From Sambucus nigra (Eukaryota > Streptophyta > Magnoliopsida > Dipsacales > Adoxaceae): 64,000 nucleotides of DNA. The position numbers and the translations under genes are program-made. Positions 24,886 through 37,196 of this stretch are shown piece after piece. The stretch is from positions 478,163,159-478,227,158 of the forward strand of contig OX422221.1 in assembly GCA_949130495.1 (NCBI GenBank), written 5' to 3'. The notes below the pieces were generated by a model. That model saw nothing but the letters and a program-made list of their open reading frames with translations, searched no databases and was not told the DNA's origin. Position 1 is the stretch's first letter. Every line of letters starts with the position of its first letter.

Positions 24886-24890
24886 CCTCG

Positions 24891-25392
24891 GTTGATCATC
24901 CCCTGGATTGCTGACCTTTTCGTCCTCCCTACTTTCACTTAGCGGGAGTAAATCCCCCTGCTTCCTTTCTATTCGCCCTCCTTTGTCTTTTTAATTTCTT
25001 AAACAACATCACAACCTTATTCTGAATTCCTTCATAGGCTACACCCTCAATATCACTAAAATCCCTAACATATCATCCACCCAACTTTCTTGATCAAAAT
25101 CCCATCCTTCATCCCTCTACACGTTATCATCCATCGACCATTCCTTATCCTTATCATAGAAACAACTCCCAAACACACAATTATATATACCCCGTGATAA
25201 GTCTTCCCCCTTTTAACTTCATTCTCCACCCAAAGTTTTGAATTGTGTAATTCCAAAAACTAATGTCGTTTCGAGACATCCCACTCGATTCTCCCAAGTC
25301 AAAACTGGATTGCGCCCCAGAAAAAATTCTGATATTCGCACTCTAACCATAAATGTTAAATTGTTCTTAAAATACTCTTCATTCGGCTCTCC
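24891..25392. other. Unassigned pyrimidine-rich stretch
   Basis: No gene seen. On the minus strand 25220-25390 has a texture like LTR-element leader or LTR DNA, but no ends can be placed. The missing right end of T1 was lost somewhere at or before this stretch. Confidence 0.3.
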
Positions 25393-27020
25393 CACTATCA
25401 CATAGAGGTAACTATCGATGGGGATGCCTTAGGAGGGTGTATTATTTTGGGTAGTGAGAGTGATGGGACATACCCTGACATCGAGAGGGATGTGGGGGAG
25501 TTGAGAGAGTTATTAGACGAGAGAGCATAGGATGAGAACATAAGAGATGTAAATTGGGTTTCTACATTCGAGGAGTTACCCACGAGGGAGCCACTCACGA
25601 TTCCCTCCAATGAAAAATTTCCCATCCTTAAATTAAATAAAACACAATCCAATGAAAAATATGCTTATTTGGGAGTGGATGAGACAATATCCCTTATCAT
25701 CTCCTCTAGCTTAGATAAAGAGTAAGAGGGTAATTTTTTAGAGATTTTAAGGAAGAACCGAAGTACTTTTGGTCGGAGCCATACGGATTTGAAAGGTATA
25801 AGTCCCCTTATTTATACCCATAAAATCCACCCCGAGGAAGACGTGAAGCCCTCGAGGGAGATGCAACGGCGAATGAACCTCACTATGAAAACGTGCTAGC
25901 CCGTTGTGTGGAAAAGAACTTGGTATTAAATTGGGAGAAGTGCAATTTCATGGTTACCAAAGGAATAGTTCTTGGCCACATAGTATCGTCCAAAATTATT
26001 CAAATTGATAGGGGAAAAATTGATGTCATAGTTAATCTTCCCCCTCCTAAGTCAGTGAAGGATGCGCTCTCTTTCTTGAGCCATGCAGGTTTTAATCGAA
26101 GGTTTATTAAGGATTTTAGTGCAATCTCTAGACACTTTATTAATCTCCTTATGAAGGATACCCATTTGAGTGGAATGAAGCATGTCAAACCTCTTTTGAA
26201 AGATTGAAAAGTATGCTCGTTTCCTCTCCCATCATGCAAGCTCCGGATTGGTGTCTTCCAATTGAGATCATGTGTTGTGTGAGTGACTATGCTATAGGGG
26301 GTGTTTTGGGCCAAAGAAAATATAAGAAGGCTTATGTCATCTACTACCCTAGACGAACGTTAACCGGATTGCAACTTAATTACTCCACCACGGAGAAAGA
26401 ATTTCTAGCAGTAGTTTTTTCCCTAGATAAATTTCGCTCTTACCTCGCTGGTTCGCTAATCACTTGCTTTAGAGACAAAGTGTCGCTTAAGTATATCCTT
26501 TATGAAAAGGATGAGAAGTCACGCCTTATAAGGTTAATACTACTCCTAAAAGAGTTTAATCTCTCCATAAAAGATAAGAAAGGAGTAGAAAACATCATCG
26601 CCGACCACTTGTTCTGACTTTCGTTCGATGTACCTAGTGATCCTATACCCACAGACGAATATTGTTTAGATGAGAAATTATTTGCCACTTCTTCTCTCCC
26701 TTGATTTGTATATGTAGTTAACTGCCTTATTAGGGGAATCGTTCCTTCTGATTGGACACTACAAGAGAGAAAAAAGTTCCTTACTTGGTCGTGCATGTTC
26801 TTCTATGAAGATACATACTTATTCAAATATTGCGTGGAACAAATCATCTGACATTGTGTACTAAATGACGAGATACCTAGTGTTATCCATTTTTGTCACA
26901 CGGAAGCACGTGGAGGCCATTTTTTTATGAATTAGATGAATGCTAAGATTCTTCAAAGCAGTCTCTATTGGCCCATAATTTTTTGGGGTGTAAATGCTTA
27001 TTGCAAATCTTATGAAAGAT
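25393..27020 (+). pseudogene. Athila-lineage pol fragment (RT, RNase H, integrase finger)
   Basis: The frame reads KYAYLGVDET then SLDKE and GISPLIYTHKI, the N-terminal RT region of Athila polyproteins. At about 25870 RRMN is joined to HYENVLARC, so the RT core is missing and the frame changes. The RT thumb (LVLNWEKCNF, VLGHIVSSK, 25921-26010) and RNase H (SDYAIGGVLGQR, 26281) follow, with another frame change near 26200. The first RNase H catalytic position reads CCVSDYA rather than the usual CDASDYA. Stops at 26618, 26702 and later interrupt an integrase finger (HFCHTEARGGH ... CKSYERC). The fragment ends abruptly at 27020 against element Z. Confidence 0.85.
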
Positions 27021-27021
27021 G

Positions 27022-27273
27022 TTAAAAGATGGGAGCCATCACTTGACGAGACAAGATGACACTGAGCCTCATCCTCATCATTGAGAACTTTGATTTTGGG
27101 GTATAGACATGGGTCCTTTTCCACCCTTCTGGGTCTACATGTAATTGATGAAAAACAATGTTGGGATTAATCCCATGCACCTCGTAGGGCTCCCAAGTAA
27201 AAACATCTAAGTTGCTCCGGATAAGGGTGACTAGTTCTTTCTTCTCGCGATCAGTTAAGGTGGTGCCAATCAA
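27022..27273 (-). pseudogene. Z reverse transcriptase N-terminus (remnant)
   Basis: Reads LTDREKKELVTLIRSNLDVF and then FTWEPYEVHGINPNIVFHQL, the segment that normally precedes the RT palm domain. The coding signal then dissolves and ends at the junction with the Athila fragment. Confidence 0.65.
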
Positions 27274-27497
27274 AAACTTCTTTTTAGTCGAGCTACTCCC
27301 AGCTGTGACCTCTTCTAAGTCTTCAATGACCTTTCAAAGGGGAGGAGCCTAGTCCCATCCAATCCTGGTCGACCATACCTTAACTGCTATTTGGAGGGCA
27401 TTAACCCCTCCTGGGATTTTTCCTTGCTTTTTGATTCTCCCACTTTCTTCTCCTGTTTGGGGCATATGGCCGCGATGAAACACTTACTATCTGTATC

Positions 27498-27902
27498 CTA
27501 GTATCCATGGATCTCAACTACTCCTCGATCAGTTAAACACTTTAATTTTTGGTGATAGGTTGATGGAACGACCTTTATTGCATGGATCCATCCCCGGCCG
27601 AGGATGTCTTGGTATGGCGATTTAATATCAATAACAAGAAATGTAATCAATTTTGAGATGTTTCCTGCCCTGACTAGTAGGACACTCTTTCCCAGAGGGA
27701 TCGTGATCTTCCCAGTAAAGCCGATAAATGAAACAGTGGCTTCCTTGAGATCGATTATGCTTAGTTTCAGCTTCCTGAATAATTCATGGTTCATTACTTC
27801 GGATGAACTGCCATGGTCGACGAACAACCCGTCGACACCCCAATTAGTTATCCCGAGTGTAATGATCAGTGTGTCATGATGAGGGGTTCTCACTCCCACC
27901 AA
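27498..27902 (-). pseudogene. Z aspartic protease domain
   Basis: 134-residue open frame with active-site-like VDHGSSSEV (the usual form is D-[TS]-G-S-S), the flap region FIGFTGKITIPLG and ILGRGWIHAIKVVPSTYHQ, all typical of Gypsy proteases. H in place of T or S after the catalytic D may reduce activity. Confidence 0.8.
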
Positions 27903-28078
27903 ATATTCATCTGCGAAAATAATATGCTTATTGTAATCGACGTCATCTGGTCATCGGCACTTCCCTGCCTAAGACTTGGCTAGGTTAATCTAGAATTCTT
28001 GCATGACTACGGTAAGCTTCTTGACTTCCATTCGAGCCGCATTTCCTTGAATTTGTTTGAGGTCTGGCGCCCCATGTA

Positions 28079-29548
28079 TTACTGCAAATTCATGGCCAAT
28101 ATCCTCATTGAGGACATTATCGGGTCTTTCTCACTATTTGCTGCTTCTTTATCTGTCTTCTTCTCTATAAACTCATTAAGATGTCCATCTTGGGCCAATC
28201 CCTCAAGTTGAGACTTCAGGGCTTTAAAGTGTTCAGTTTTATGTCCGTGCTCCTTGTGTAATGCGCACCTTAGTGCATTATTCTGCATGTAAGGATCTCC
28301 TACCATCTTTTTCAGCCCTTTGATAAATGGCTCATCCTTGATCTTTGCAAGAATCTTATAGATTGGCTCCTTAAAAGTCTATGTTTACAGCCTCAAATGC
28401 CTTTGAGGCATCATTCTTGTTTCCATTCTTAGAGACATTCTTTCCCCCGTTCTTATTCCCTATCATCGTCGGTTCAATCTTCTCAGACCCTTTGCTAGCC
28501 TTCGCACGACCATTTTCCTTGGCATTAAGATGGGTCACATCCTTGACTTTAGCATATTTCTCAATACGGGCCATCAAGTCGTCGATAGTTATGGCCTCCT
28601 TCTTAGTTAAGGACTGGTGCAAGAGGAAGGAGCTAGGCAAGCCTATTTTGAAGGAAGCTACGATGACTTGCTCCGAGAAATCCTCAACTTTGTTACACAT
28701 TTCCCAGTACCTCTTCGCGTATTCCCTGAGGTTCTCCTGTGGCTTTTTCTTTATAGTAATAAAAGCATCCATCCTCTTTGGATGGGAACTACTCGTAATG
28801 AAGAAAGTTGTAACTAGCTCAGCCAGAGATTTAAAACTCCTGATGGATCGGTGGGGTAGCTTATCGAACCACTTTTGGGCCACATCGTACAAGATCGAGG
28901 GAAAGATTCGGCACATGAGTGCATCGTTGTGACTCCACAGAGTCATGGCTTTCCTGTATTTCCTATAATGGTCGATGGGGCTAGTCTTTCCATCATAAAT
29001 CTTGAACCTGGGAATCGTGATCTTTTTAGGGGCTTATTCTATCACCCTTTGAAAGCTCTTCTTGCTAGCTCCCTTATTGATCTGGCACTATGGTGAGTTG
29101 GGTGTTGGTCCATCTCTCTTCGAACCAGACTTCGTATATCATCATCCCATTGATCAGTACTCCTATACCATTGAGCTAGCTGTAATTGTTCAGAATGGTT
29201 ATCACCTGACCTAGGTCTCTCTGTTCTTTTTTAGCCATGTATTGGGATTCTTCCTCGGTCGTAAGATTTGCTCGGATGAGGGATAGGAGTCCTATTGTGG
29301 CGTCACCTTGTATTTTGATATAGTTCTCACTCTAGTATTTCCAATCTCCTTTTGAGGTGAACATTCTCATTCTCCCATTGGCGAGTGACCTCTTCCTGCT
29401 CTTGGAGTTTGTCCTCGTAGGTATCAATTAACCTAGAGATCTGTGTGGACCTAGGTGGCCCTTGACTTTCTTCAAAGACTAACCTCTCTTGGAAAAGTCT
29501 TGGATTTGAATAGAGCATTTCAGACCTTACCCTTGGGGGGTTCGACAA
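28079..29548 (-). pseudogene. Z gag
   Basis: Three open segments on the minus strand: an N-terminal Glu-rich coiled-coil-like stretch (29548-29327), the retrotransposon gag domain (28946-28371, with VAQKWFDKLP, LREYAKRYWEMCNKVE and FKIGLPSSF) and a zinc-knuckle region (28306-28079, CALHKEHGHKTEHF). In the last, the final Cys of the CxxHxxxxGHxxxxC pattern is replaced by F. Gaps between the segments contain stops. Confidence 0.8.
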
Positions 29549-29640
29549 CTACTGAATATCTCCTGCTTGAGGAACGTTACTATTGTGATAGTACATCGCT
29601 AGTTTTTGTTGGTGAAGGATTTTGTAGGAAAAATAATCAT

Positions 29641-29660
29641 TCCCCACAGACGGTGCCAAT
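29641..29660 (-). other. Primer-binding site of Z
   Basis: On the minus strand this reads ATTGGCACCGTCTGTGGGGA, a one-base variant of the TGGCGCCGTCTGTGGG class. It fixes the direction of Z and the position of its 5' LTR on the right. Confidence 0.8.
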
Positions 29661-29664
29661 TTTG

Positions 29665-30089
29665 GTGAAAAAAATCTCAGCACAAACAATTTATGAAGGT
29701 AAAATAATCACTAATATGAAAGAAACAACAACAACAACAATCACAATCACAATCATAATCACACAACACAAGAATATACGTGGTTTGGAAAATGGCCTAC
29801 ATCCACGGAGAGGTCTACTGTACTTATTAAGAAACTATGGATATAGTTTTTCATATATCTTTTTTCCCTGGACCAGGGGTACAATATATATTCAGTTGAA
29901 AGAAAGAGAGTGTTGGCAACCGAAACATTAGCCCAGTATCCCCTTAATATCTCATTCGAGATTTTAGGGATGGACTTGGACATATCTTTTTATTATAACC
30001 ATCATCTAGAACTCATAATTTGGGTCGGGTACCTTTTATTCTCGTTTGGGCCGGCTACACTTATGTGCTTAGTTGAAAAAAGGGTACCC

Positions 30090-30136
<47 letters not shown>

Positions 30137-30539
30137 TTGACCATGGGATACCACTTCATTGCGGACAAGTGTTGGATGGAAGTTACAGATAATGCAAATT
30201 GATAAGGATGGGTGATAAGTGGAATTTGATTTCGTTTTCTTCTGTGTGCTATAAATAGAGAAGTTGAGAGTATGTATTGGCATCCCATTTATGGAAAGCA
30301 TATATTTTACAGGAAGAGAGGTTTTACATGAAGATAAGGGTCATGTATATTAGCCAAGGATAACTTGCCTGATTTCTTTCCAAAGCTGTCTCATCCTATA
30401 TATATATATATATATATACAAGATGGTTCTTATGCAGACTGTCCCGCATTTTAACAGTACGAACTGGATATGTGTAACCTAATAGTGAGTTCAGAAAAGA
30501 GAGAGAGTGCCTATAATATCGCTGATAATTTTTTAGCTT
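29665..30539 (-). repeat. 5' LTR region of Z (left boundary clear, right boundary not)
   Basis: Minus-strand LTR sequence includes the block CCGTGGATGTAGGCCA (29800 region), often seen near the 3' end of plant LTRs. Its outer end cannot be placed. On the plus strand a TATAAATAG lies at about 30251. The stretch carries two TA microsatellites, at 30092-30134 and 30398-30418. Confidence 0.45.
30092..30134. repeat. (TA)n microsatellite
   Basis: Alternating TA of about 43 bases. A second, shorter tract is at 30398-30418. Confidence 0.9.
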
Positions 30540-31709
30540 TGTAAGAGGGTAGTTTAGATAAGATGGAGGCGTAACCCCTTTTTGAGTACAGTAATGACAA
30601 GTTAACTAGCAAAACTATTGATTAACTATAGGACACGCAAACACATCTGAGTGAAGATAAACTTGGTTAAACTCATAAATCTCGTGTGTATGACTCAAAA
30701 GATAACAATGAACTCAGAAGTAACTCAGTTAGAGAGAGAAAGAAGTAAGCACCTTAGATACACCTTGGCAGGCAACCAAACACACCAACCACCCTCAAGA
30801 ATCTCTGTCAAGTATTAAATGCTTCGTAATAAATGACAATGGTGGGTGAGTAAACTCTCTGGTTTGTAATAACTCTCTCTCTTTGATGTATATTATCTCT
30901 AGTAATAACTTCTGAACTTTTAAAAAAGATCATCCTCTCCTCAGAGGAGGTTGGGGTCCTTAAATAGCCTCTCTCACCACCCCGAGGCAACTCCGCTATT
31001 AATGCCAGTGAAAGACATCCCTAATATTTTATGTCACAAGCATTAAATACCTAATGCATTAGTTGTCTCCACGTCATAAGCATTAAATGCCAAGACATGC
31101 CTTTTGCCTAACCACTGTGTGTCAGGGGGCTGTTGTCACAGAGGTGGCTCACCAACAATTTGACAACCCCAAATACGATGGTGGTTTACTCAAGTGCAGG
31201 TCTAACATTGCCTAGCTGGTTAATGACATCAGATAAAGTGGATATGACATTAAGTTGAGGGTTATTTGGCTCATAACTCATCGCCCGATGAAATTCAAGG
31301 TTGCTCCCCCCAAGGTTCCACGATCAGTGTCCTTCGGTGTTTTACCAGGTGTATCTAAGATGGTTAGGATAAGAACAATGGTGCCTCACTTCTCAATCCT
31401 CCAAACAAAGTCCCTCAAAAGTTTCCATGGTGCGGTTGTTCGATAGCGCATGAAAGCTCTCTCAGGCCTTGCCAAGCCTGGTCTCTCGCAAGTACAATTC
31501 GACCTCACACATAATCATTATTCTCGTTACATCATTACCATCGTTATATCTCATAGTCACTACAAACAAAAGATACATTGTGTCTAAGTAACACAACAAG
31601 CTAAAATATGAGTTGCCACACTAAGCTGCCTCGTTGAGTTGCCATGCTAGCTTAACCCGAGATACTTTTGTAAATAGGGGAATTATCCCTAATCTCAGGA
31701 TTACCTTCA
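30540..31709 (-). repeat. 3' LTR of Y
   Basis: On the minus strand the LTR starts TGAAGGTAATCC at 31709, just after the polypurine tract, and ends CTTACA at 30540. Length is 1170 bases. A TATTTAA box on the minus strand lies at about 30966-30960. The partner LTR starts at 63023. Confidence 0.8.
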
Positions 31710-31721
31710 AGCCCCCTCTAC
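31710..31721 (-). other. Polypurine tract of Y
   Basis: The minus strand reads TAGAGGGGGCT directly before the TGAAGG LTR start. Confidence 0.65.
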
Positions 31722-32724
31722 ATTTGGCCATTCGTGGAGAAATTTATTGTGGGAATAGGAAATGTCAGCACGAAAACTTCTCAATCCGATGAACCTCCTC
31801 CGTGAAAACATTTCGGCATCTTTCCCTTCGTTACAACAACTGCGTTACCGCCAGGTGGAAAAAGTAAAATTCTCCTCGATGTAACTGAGTCAAAGCATTG
31901 CGGCTTATCGATGCTTTAGTGAGGGGACATCACTAATTTTTCCTTTCACTAATCTTCAACCTTTATGGATTTCTTTCATTAGCGAATTTTGAATTCTCCG
32001 AAGCACCTTCTCACTTTCTTGGATACTTGTTTTGTCTCTAGGGAATGAGATTCTCCCGTTTGTGCTGTTTGTGGAGTATAGGTGTGGGCAGTGATTTTTT
32101 TCGTTAGGACTTCCCCTATCATTACGTATTATGAAATTCTCCCTTGTAATGTTTTACCATGTTTAAAAAAGCATAAACTCTCCCCGATGTAGCTGAGTCA
32201 AAATTTAAACAATGTTTTGACTTGTGACGAGGGGATATCGTATCTGTTTTGAATCATTGGGGCACTGTCTTCGTTGGGAGCCATTAGATATGTCTGACAA
32301 AAATTCTAGCGCCTAAACTCAAACTTGCTTAAGAAGGCAACTCCCTTCTATTCCCCAAGTGCCATTTTATTAATGACATGGCACTATCTTTTCAACTATC
32401 AATACACTTCCCGAAGTGCCACGTGTCCATTTGAAATGATTATAGGCGGCCTTGCACGTGTGGTTGTGGGAAACTCAACAAACGGGTTCCTTAAAAGGTT
32501 TCAAATGTCTCTTTTTTCAAAAACCCCTCTCTTTCCTTCGCCTTATTCAAGATCACTTCTTTTTTAGAGAGATAACTTTGTTCAAAAACTCCATTGTTTA
32601 TAAGCTCTTACCTAGCTTCTTCCTCCTCTTATCTTTTACACCACCACCTGTGGTTTGTGCTCCTCCATTTTCGTTCACAACCCTTCTTTACCAAGATTTT
32701 TTTTGAACCTCATTGTTGTCTTCA
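31722..32724. other. Non-coding region of Y between polypurine tract and PMD gene
   Basis: No reading frame recognised. It would hold the promoter of the opposite-strand gene; a TATAAG at about 32599 is a weak candidate. Confidence 0.35.
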
Positions 32725-33342
32725 ATGGCCTTGTCAAGTAATCCTACCACGTCTACCACTGGTGCCCCACCTGCTACCCCTGTTGCCCTCACCTCTTCTG
32801 CCACCTCTTTGACTACCGCCCGCTAGGACCAACTATGCTTCTACCTCTGGTCCCCTATTTTTGGTAAGGGTGATGATTTTGTTGGGTTTTGCAGAACTTG
32901 CATTTTCAACGCTAAGTATGATGCCCTCACACTTGGTGATGAAGACGAAAGTGCTGCTGACTGGGGATTTCTCCCCCAGAGGGGACTCTTCAATTTTTTC
33001 TTAAGCGAGGGGACTTCCAGTGGTCCCATATCGACTTCAAGGGGACTGGGGGCTCTCCTGCTCATTTCTCTACCAGGAACTCCCACATGCAGAGTTCCCA
33101 CGCTGATACCCTCACCAAAATTGGGCTTCATTGAGCTAAATGGTTTGGTGAGTTTACTCTATCCAAGAATAATGTTGCCCTTCCCGTTATGGTATCTCGC
33201 TGGAACGTTACCACTCATACTTTCATTACTGCGTGGGGAGAGTTTACAATAACGTTGGAAGACGTGTGCGAGCTTGTGGGCCTTGAGGCAATAGGCCATA
33301 AGCCCTATTGAGGCCCTAAATTCCAAGGAGGCTGCTCATCAT

Positions 33343-34272
33343 TTGGAGCTGGACCGTATATGCCAAAGCTGCATCGGTTCTTCGAACAAAGCTAATTTTA
33401 CTCCGCTTATCAACTATTTCTTCAAGGATCCTTCTGAAGGTAGTTTATCTGAGGTTTCCCCTGGTCAAGGTACATCGTTAGAGCTTCCTACCTACATCCT
33501 TGTCATTTTTGCTCATTTTATTTTAACGGGAAAACCCAACGACCAACCTCGAAGCAACCTCATCAACATATCCCTCCGTTTGGACCGGGGTATCAAGCTT
33601 CATCTCGCTGCAATCATCCTGGGATCCCTCTACATGTGGCTTGATAAAACCCTTTACAACATGGAACGATCTCTCAGTCATTATAACCTGGCCAACTTTA
33701 CCAACGGTGTCCTCCTCACAGGCTTTCTTTATGTTTATTTCCCCGTCGTAGCAGCCAAGACCAACCGCCCTCCTTTGGGGGAAACTGTTCTACCCCCACC
33801 CTCCTTTTTTTATCACAAGAGACAAAGCCAAAAGGAGTTGACCTCTATTATTTATCAACTAGGGAATTTTGTGATGAGGCCTTACGGAGAGGATATCTTC
33901 CTCCACACTTACAGTTTTTTCCAACATGAAGCAAGGGTGGTCTAGGAAACTACCTTATACCTCATTATTCAAGACCTTTCGCTAGCTGTGGTCCTTCTAT
34001 TTTCGTCGGGGTACCTACCTTCCTACACCGAGTGGGGATACACCGGTGATCACTACAATCCCAATCGATGCAGCCGTCAGTTTTGTTTTGATCAGGGGGC
34101 TCCTCGCCCTATTTTTAAATTATCTAACCCCAAGGAATCTTTTAGCGAGGCGTGTTCCCTATTCTCATCAACTTCTGCATGGGGAATAAGTTTTACCATT
34201 GCTGGGCGATTCACTATTCTAAGCATCACCAGGCAAGGGGACGTGACCCCTCTATTTGCAACGAAGTACTAG
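33343..34272 (+). pseudogene. Main plant mobile domain segment
   Basis: Longest coding part of the PMD gene: 200 open codons, one TAG (33943), then 94 more codons in the same frame. It resembles the C-terminal half of the 'plant mobile domain', found in MAIL1/MAIN-type host proteins and in many plant transposons. That family relationship rests on the motif RCSRQFCFDQGAP and the preceding SLYMWLDKTL and LTGFLYVYFPVV stretches. Confidence 0.7.
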
Positions 34273-35341
34273 CCAAGGCAACCGGCCCCAATTTATGATT
34301 TCATCATAGGGGATCCTGTGTAACCTCTAGTTCTTTCATTTTCTACCCTGGAGTTGGGGTTAAAAGGTAATTTTGTTCTTGGGATTGAGTTCCCTCAAAG
34401 CAAAATCCCCAAGGTACCTCCCACTGAACTTTCTCCACATTTCTCCATGATCACCACTGCCACGCCCAAACCCAAAATCGATGCAGCCCCCAAACAGCCT
34501 GTCCCCACAACCGAAATAGCTTATGGCAAAGGGCCTTCCCAACCACCAGGAAAAAAAGATAGGAAGTCCATTAGTGGGACATCCTCAAAATCCAAGTCCC
34601 AAACCCATTTGACGACATTCCCCATAGCCTCTGTTCCTCCTATCATGTTTGCATAAATGGCCGAGGAGTTGAGAAGGAAAGTTCAGGCTGAGGTAGATCA
34701 AATAAATGCGAAGTTTGAGTGACGTGCCATGTCATCCCTCTTTCTGCTACCTTCTCTAATATCCTCGTTGATCCAATTGAACCGAGGGAAAAAAGGAGGA
34801 AGATATCAAAGGTTCCTCGGGGTGCTGATGTTGCAAGTACGAGGAAGAAGACTCTGGGTACCAAGTCCCAGAGGAAACGGACTCCCGAGATACATCTCTC
34901 CCCAGCTCCCTTTATTGCTCCCTCCTTTCCTACTTTGCCAGTGGTTATATCCTCTCATTCTCCTTCTGGATTTGAGCTATGTGTGCGTGTTGTTGTTCTT
35001 ATTCACATTTTCTTAAGGAAAGCTACATTTGTTTATCTTCTAATAACTTTGGTGCAGGGAGTTGAAGAAGAAAGACCCAGCCCCCCGTGAGCCCTTTCGT
35101 GGGGGGATGTTTCAGTTACTCTCAGTCCGATATGACTCCTCCCCGTTCCCCTATGATCGGGCTTACTTACTCCCGTCGTTCAACTTCTATGCGCACTAAT
35201 GACACTGCTGTGGGGCGAGGTTCCGTTGAATTTGGGGGCATCTCTTCTCAACCAGAGACAACTCCCCCAATCCATTCTGAATTATCATCTCAGCACGACA
35301 TTACTCTGCCCCTCGTTCTGGTTGAGGAAAGTGCTCTTGAG

Positions 35342-35438
35342 GTAGCATATAATCTTTTACTTGTCAGGTCTCACATCTTTTTTCTTCTGCCATCCCTTTT
35401 CTTATCATGCTGAACTTTAATATGTTGGGATGTCTTAG
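35342..35438 (+). other. Predicted phase-0 intron 1 of the PMD gene
   Basis: 97 bases from GTAGCATATAAT to GATGTCTTAG. It joins an exon ending ...SALE to one beginning VEMTSL in phase 0. Confidence 0.6.
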
Positions 35439-35531
35439 GTTGAAATGACATCTTTGTTAGCTGACCTTCTTCTTCCCACCATGCTGATGAGAGCCATAAC
35501 TGCGGTTTCCCTTTTTGGTGCCATAACAAAA

Positions 35532-35609
35532 GTAAGTAACACTTATATGAATTTCTCCCTTTTTCCAATACTTGCTCCTCGTGTCTAACACTTGGCTTCT
35601 TGTTGGTAG
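35532..35609 (+). other. Predicted phase-0 intron 2 of the PMD gene
   Basis: 78 bases from the strong donor GTAAGTAAC to CTTGTTGGTAG. The flanking exons are 93 and 318 bases, both multiples of three and open. Confidence 0.65.
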
Positions 35610-35927
35610 CTTTTGCCAAGTCTTACCCCACCCTTTTCTCTTAGTGTTCTTCCTCTTTACAAGGCCAATGTTGATGCTTCTACCCAGCGTGATGGTTTTT
35701 CGGTGCCTACCCATGCTGGGGCATCATTTGGAGGTCCATCATCTTCTTTTAGTGAAAATCATATGTTGGCATTGGTACCTTTTGTTGGCGAGGGAGCTTT
35801 TCCGACCATTGGGGCTTCTTTAGTTAGGGGCGCCATTGATGCCTCTGAGGAAATAAGCCTACCCCCAATGATTTCTGCCGTTATGGCCTCCACGGTGACT
35901 CCCATTATCGCTCCTGCTACTACTGAG

Positions 35928-36437
35928 GTACTTTGCTAATTTCTCTGCATTTTTAAAATTTTCAAACTTCACCTATGATGGTGGCTTAACACTGAAAACA
36001 CTTGTTAAGATTTTCCATAAATTCCACCTATATTGGTGACTTAATAACGAAAACGCTTATTAAGGTTTTTTCATAAACTCCACCTATATCAACAACTTAA
36101 CAACGAAAACGCTTGTTAAGATTTTCCATAAACTCCACATATATCGGTGACTTAACAATGAAAATACTTGTTAATATTTTTACATAAACTCCACCTATAT
36201 CGGTGACTTAATAATGAAAACACTTGTTAAGATTTTTGCATAAACTCCACCTATATCGGCGATTTAACAACGAAAATTCTTGTTAAGATTTTTCATAAAC
36301 TCCACCTATATCGGTGACTTAACAATAAAAACACTTATTAAGATTTTTACATAAACTCTACATATATCGGTGACTTAACAATGAAAACGCTCGTTAAGAT
36401 TTTCCATAAACTCATTATTTCTTCTACCTGTTCTCAG
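35928..36437 (+). other. Predicted phase-0 intron 3 of the PMD gene, containing a minisatellite
   Basis: 510 bases from GTACTTTGC to TGTTCTCAG. The next exon opens VAREDSPPVL. Most of the intron is a 56-bp tandem repeat. Confidence 0.6.
35968..36411 (+). repeat. 56-bp minisatellite, 8 copies, inside PMD intron 3
   Basis: CATAAACTCC recurs at 36016, 36072, 36127, 36183, 36239, 36294, 36350 and 36405 (55-56 base period). Units share ACCTATATCGGTGACTTAAC and ACTTGTTAAGATTTT. Confidence 0.92.
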
Positions 36438-37196
36438 GTTGCTCGGGAGGATTCTCCACCAGTTCTTTCACCCATCGCTTCACCCCATCGGGAACCCATT
36501 ATCTCAGAAGACTCTAGTCACAACGATCAAGTTTCCATGACTGGTGCTGCTACTGAGAGTGAATCTGGTTGTGAGATCCCTCTGCCCGACTTAGCTCCTC
36601 ATTCCTTTTGCCTCATGGTCATCCAGTATTCCCCTTAAATGTTTGTCAGCCATCGCTTGGTAGTTGAGAAACTTGCAAGCCACCATCCTAAGACTTTTAC
36701 TGTGGATTGCCTGCGTTCCAACATCCCTATGATGAGCTACAGACTTCAGGTAATGGCTACCATTGTTGTTAAAATCGTCAACATTCCCACTTCAAACGTT
36801 ACTAGAGCCCTCCTCAGCCAGTTTCTGGGCCATCTGAGTGAGTTGGGTCACAATGACTTCCGCTTTGACTGTCTTATCATGCTTTAAAAACTTTGAAGTG
36901 CCAGCGACTGGACAACCAGAGGGAACTGCTTGGAAAACATCAGGAAGATCAACGGGATGAGGAAGCTAAGTTGGCTGAGCTATCTCCTCTTCTTGAAGTT
37001 GTCAATAAGGAGGTACAGGATATCGAAGAAACTCTACGTCTGGTGAAGCTGAAATGAGAGAAACTCCTCATCGAGTGCACACAAGCGCAAACGATATTGG
37101 AGGTTTCTGTAAATTCCCAACAGTCTTTCCTAGCATCTTCTTTGGGCCTTCCTAGAGATTTTTTCTCTACTCCACATCTATGGTTCCTCTTAGGTC

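Larger units (their letters stand above)
17915..24890 (+). mobile_element. T1: Tat-lineage Ty3/Gypsy retrotransposon, 3' end missing
   Basis: Order: 5' LTR, primer-binding site, gag-protease, RT, RNase H, a second archaeal-type RNase H, integrase, then a tandem-repeat 3' region. The dual RNase H is diagnostic of the Tat lineage. From about 19.23 kb to 24.45 kb a single frame is kept, with no further frameshift. It carries internal stops at 20911, 20920, 21109, 21298, 21538, 22030, 22441, 23095 and 24274, and the pol stop is at 24451. No copy of the LTR (TGTTGACACC start) is seen downstream, so the right end is truncated. The element cannot encode an active polyprotein. Confidence 0.9.
27021..30539 (-). 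mobile_element. Z: truncated minus-strand Gypsy element (5' LTR, PBS, gag, protease, RT start)
   Basis: Reading leftwards: LTR sequence (about 30539-29665), primer-binding site (29660-29641), gag (29548-28079), protease (27902-27498) and only the beginning of RT (27273-27022). The junction with the Athila fragment at 27020/27021 lies inside coding sequence of both, so it is an illegitimate join rather than an insertion end. Y begins at 30540, probably inside or next to the LTR of Z. Lineage is Tat-like from gag and the PBS, but RNase H and integrase are absent. Confidence 0.75.

Noticed and set aside
28381..28932. 183-codon plus-strand open frame
   Set aside because: It is the complement of the Z gag domain, which has clear gag motifs on the minus strand.
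30002..30301. Minus-strand open frames with Tyr-Ile runs
   Set aside because: The Tyr-Ile runs are translated from the (TA)n microsatellite.
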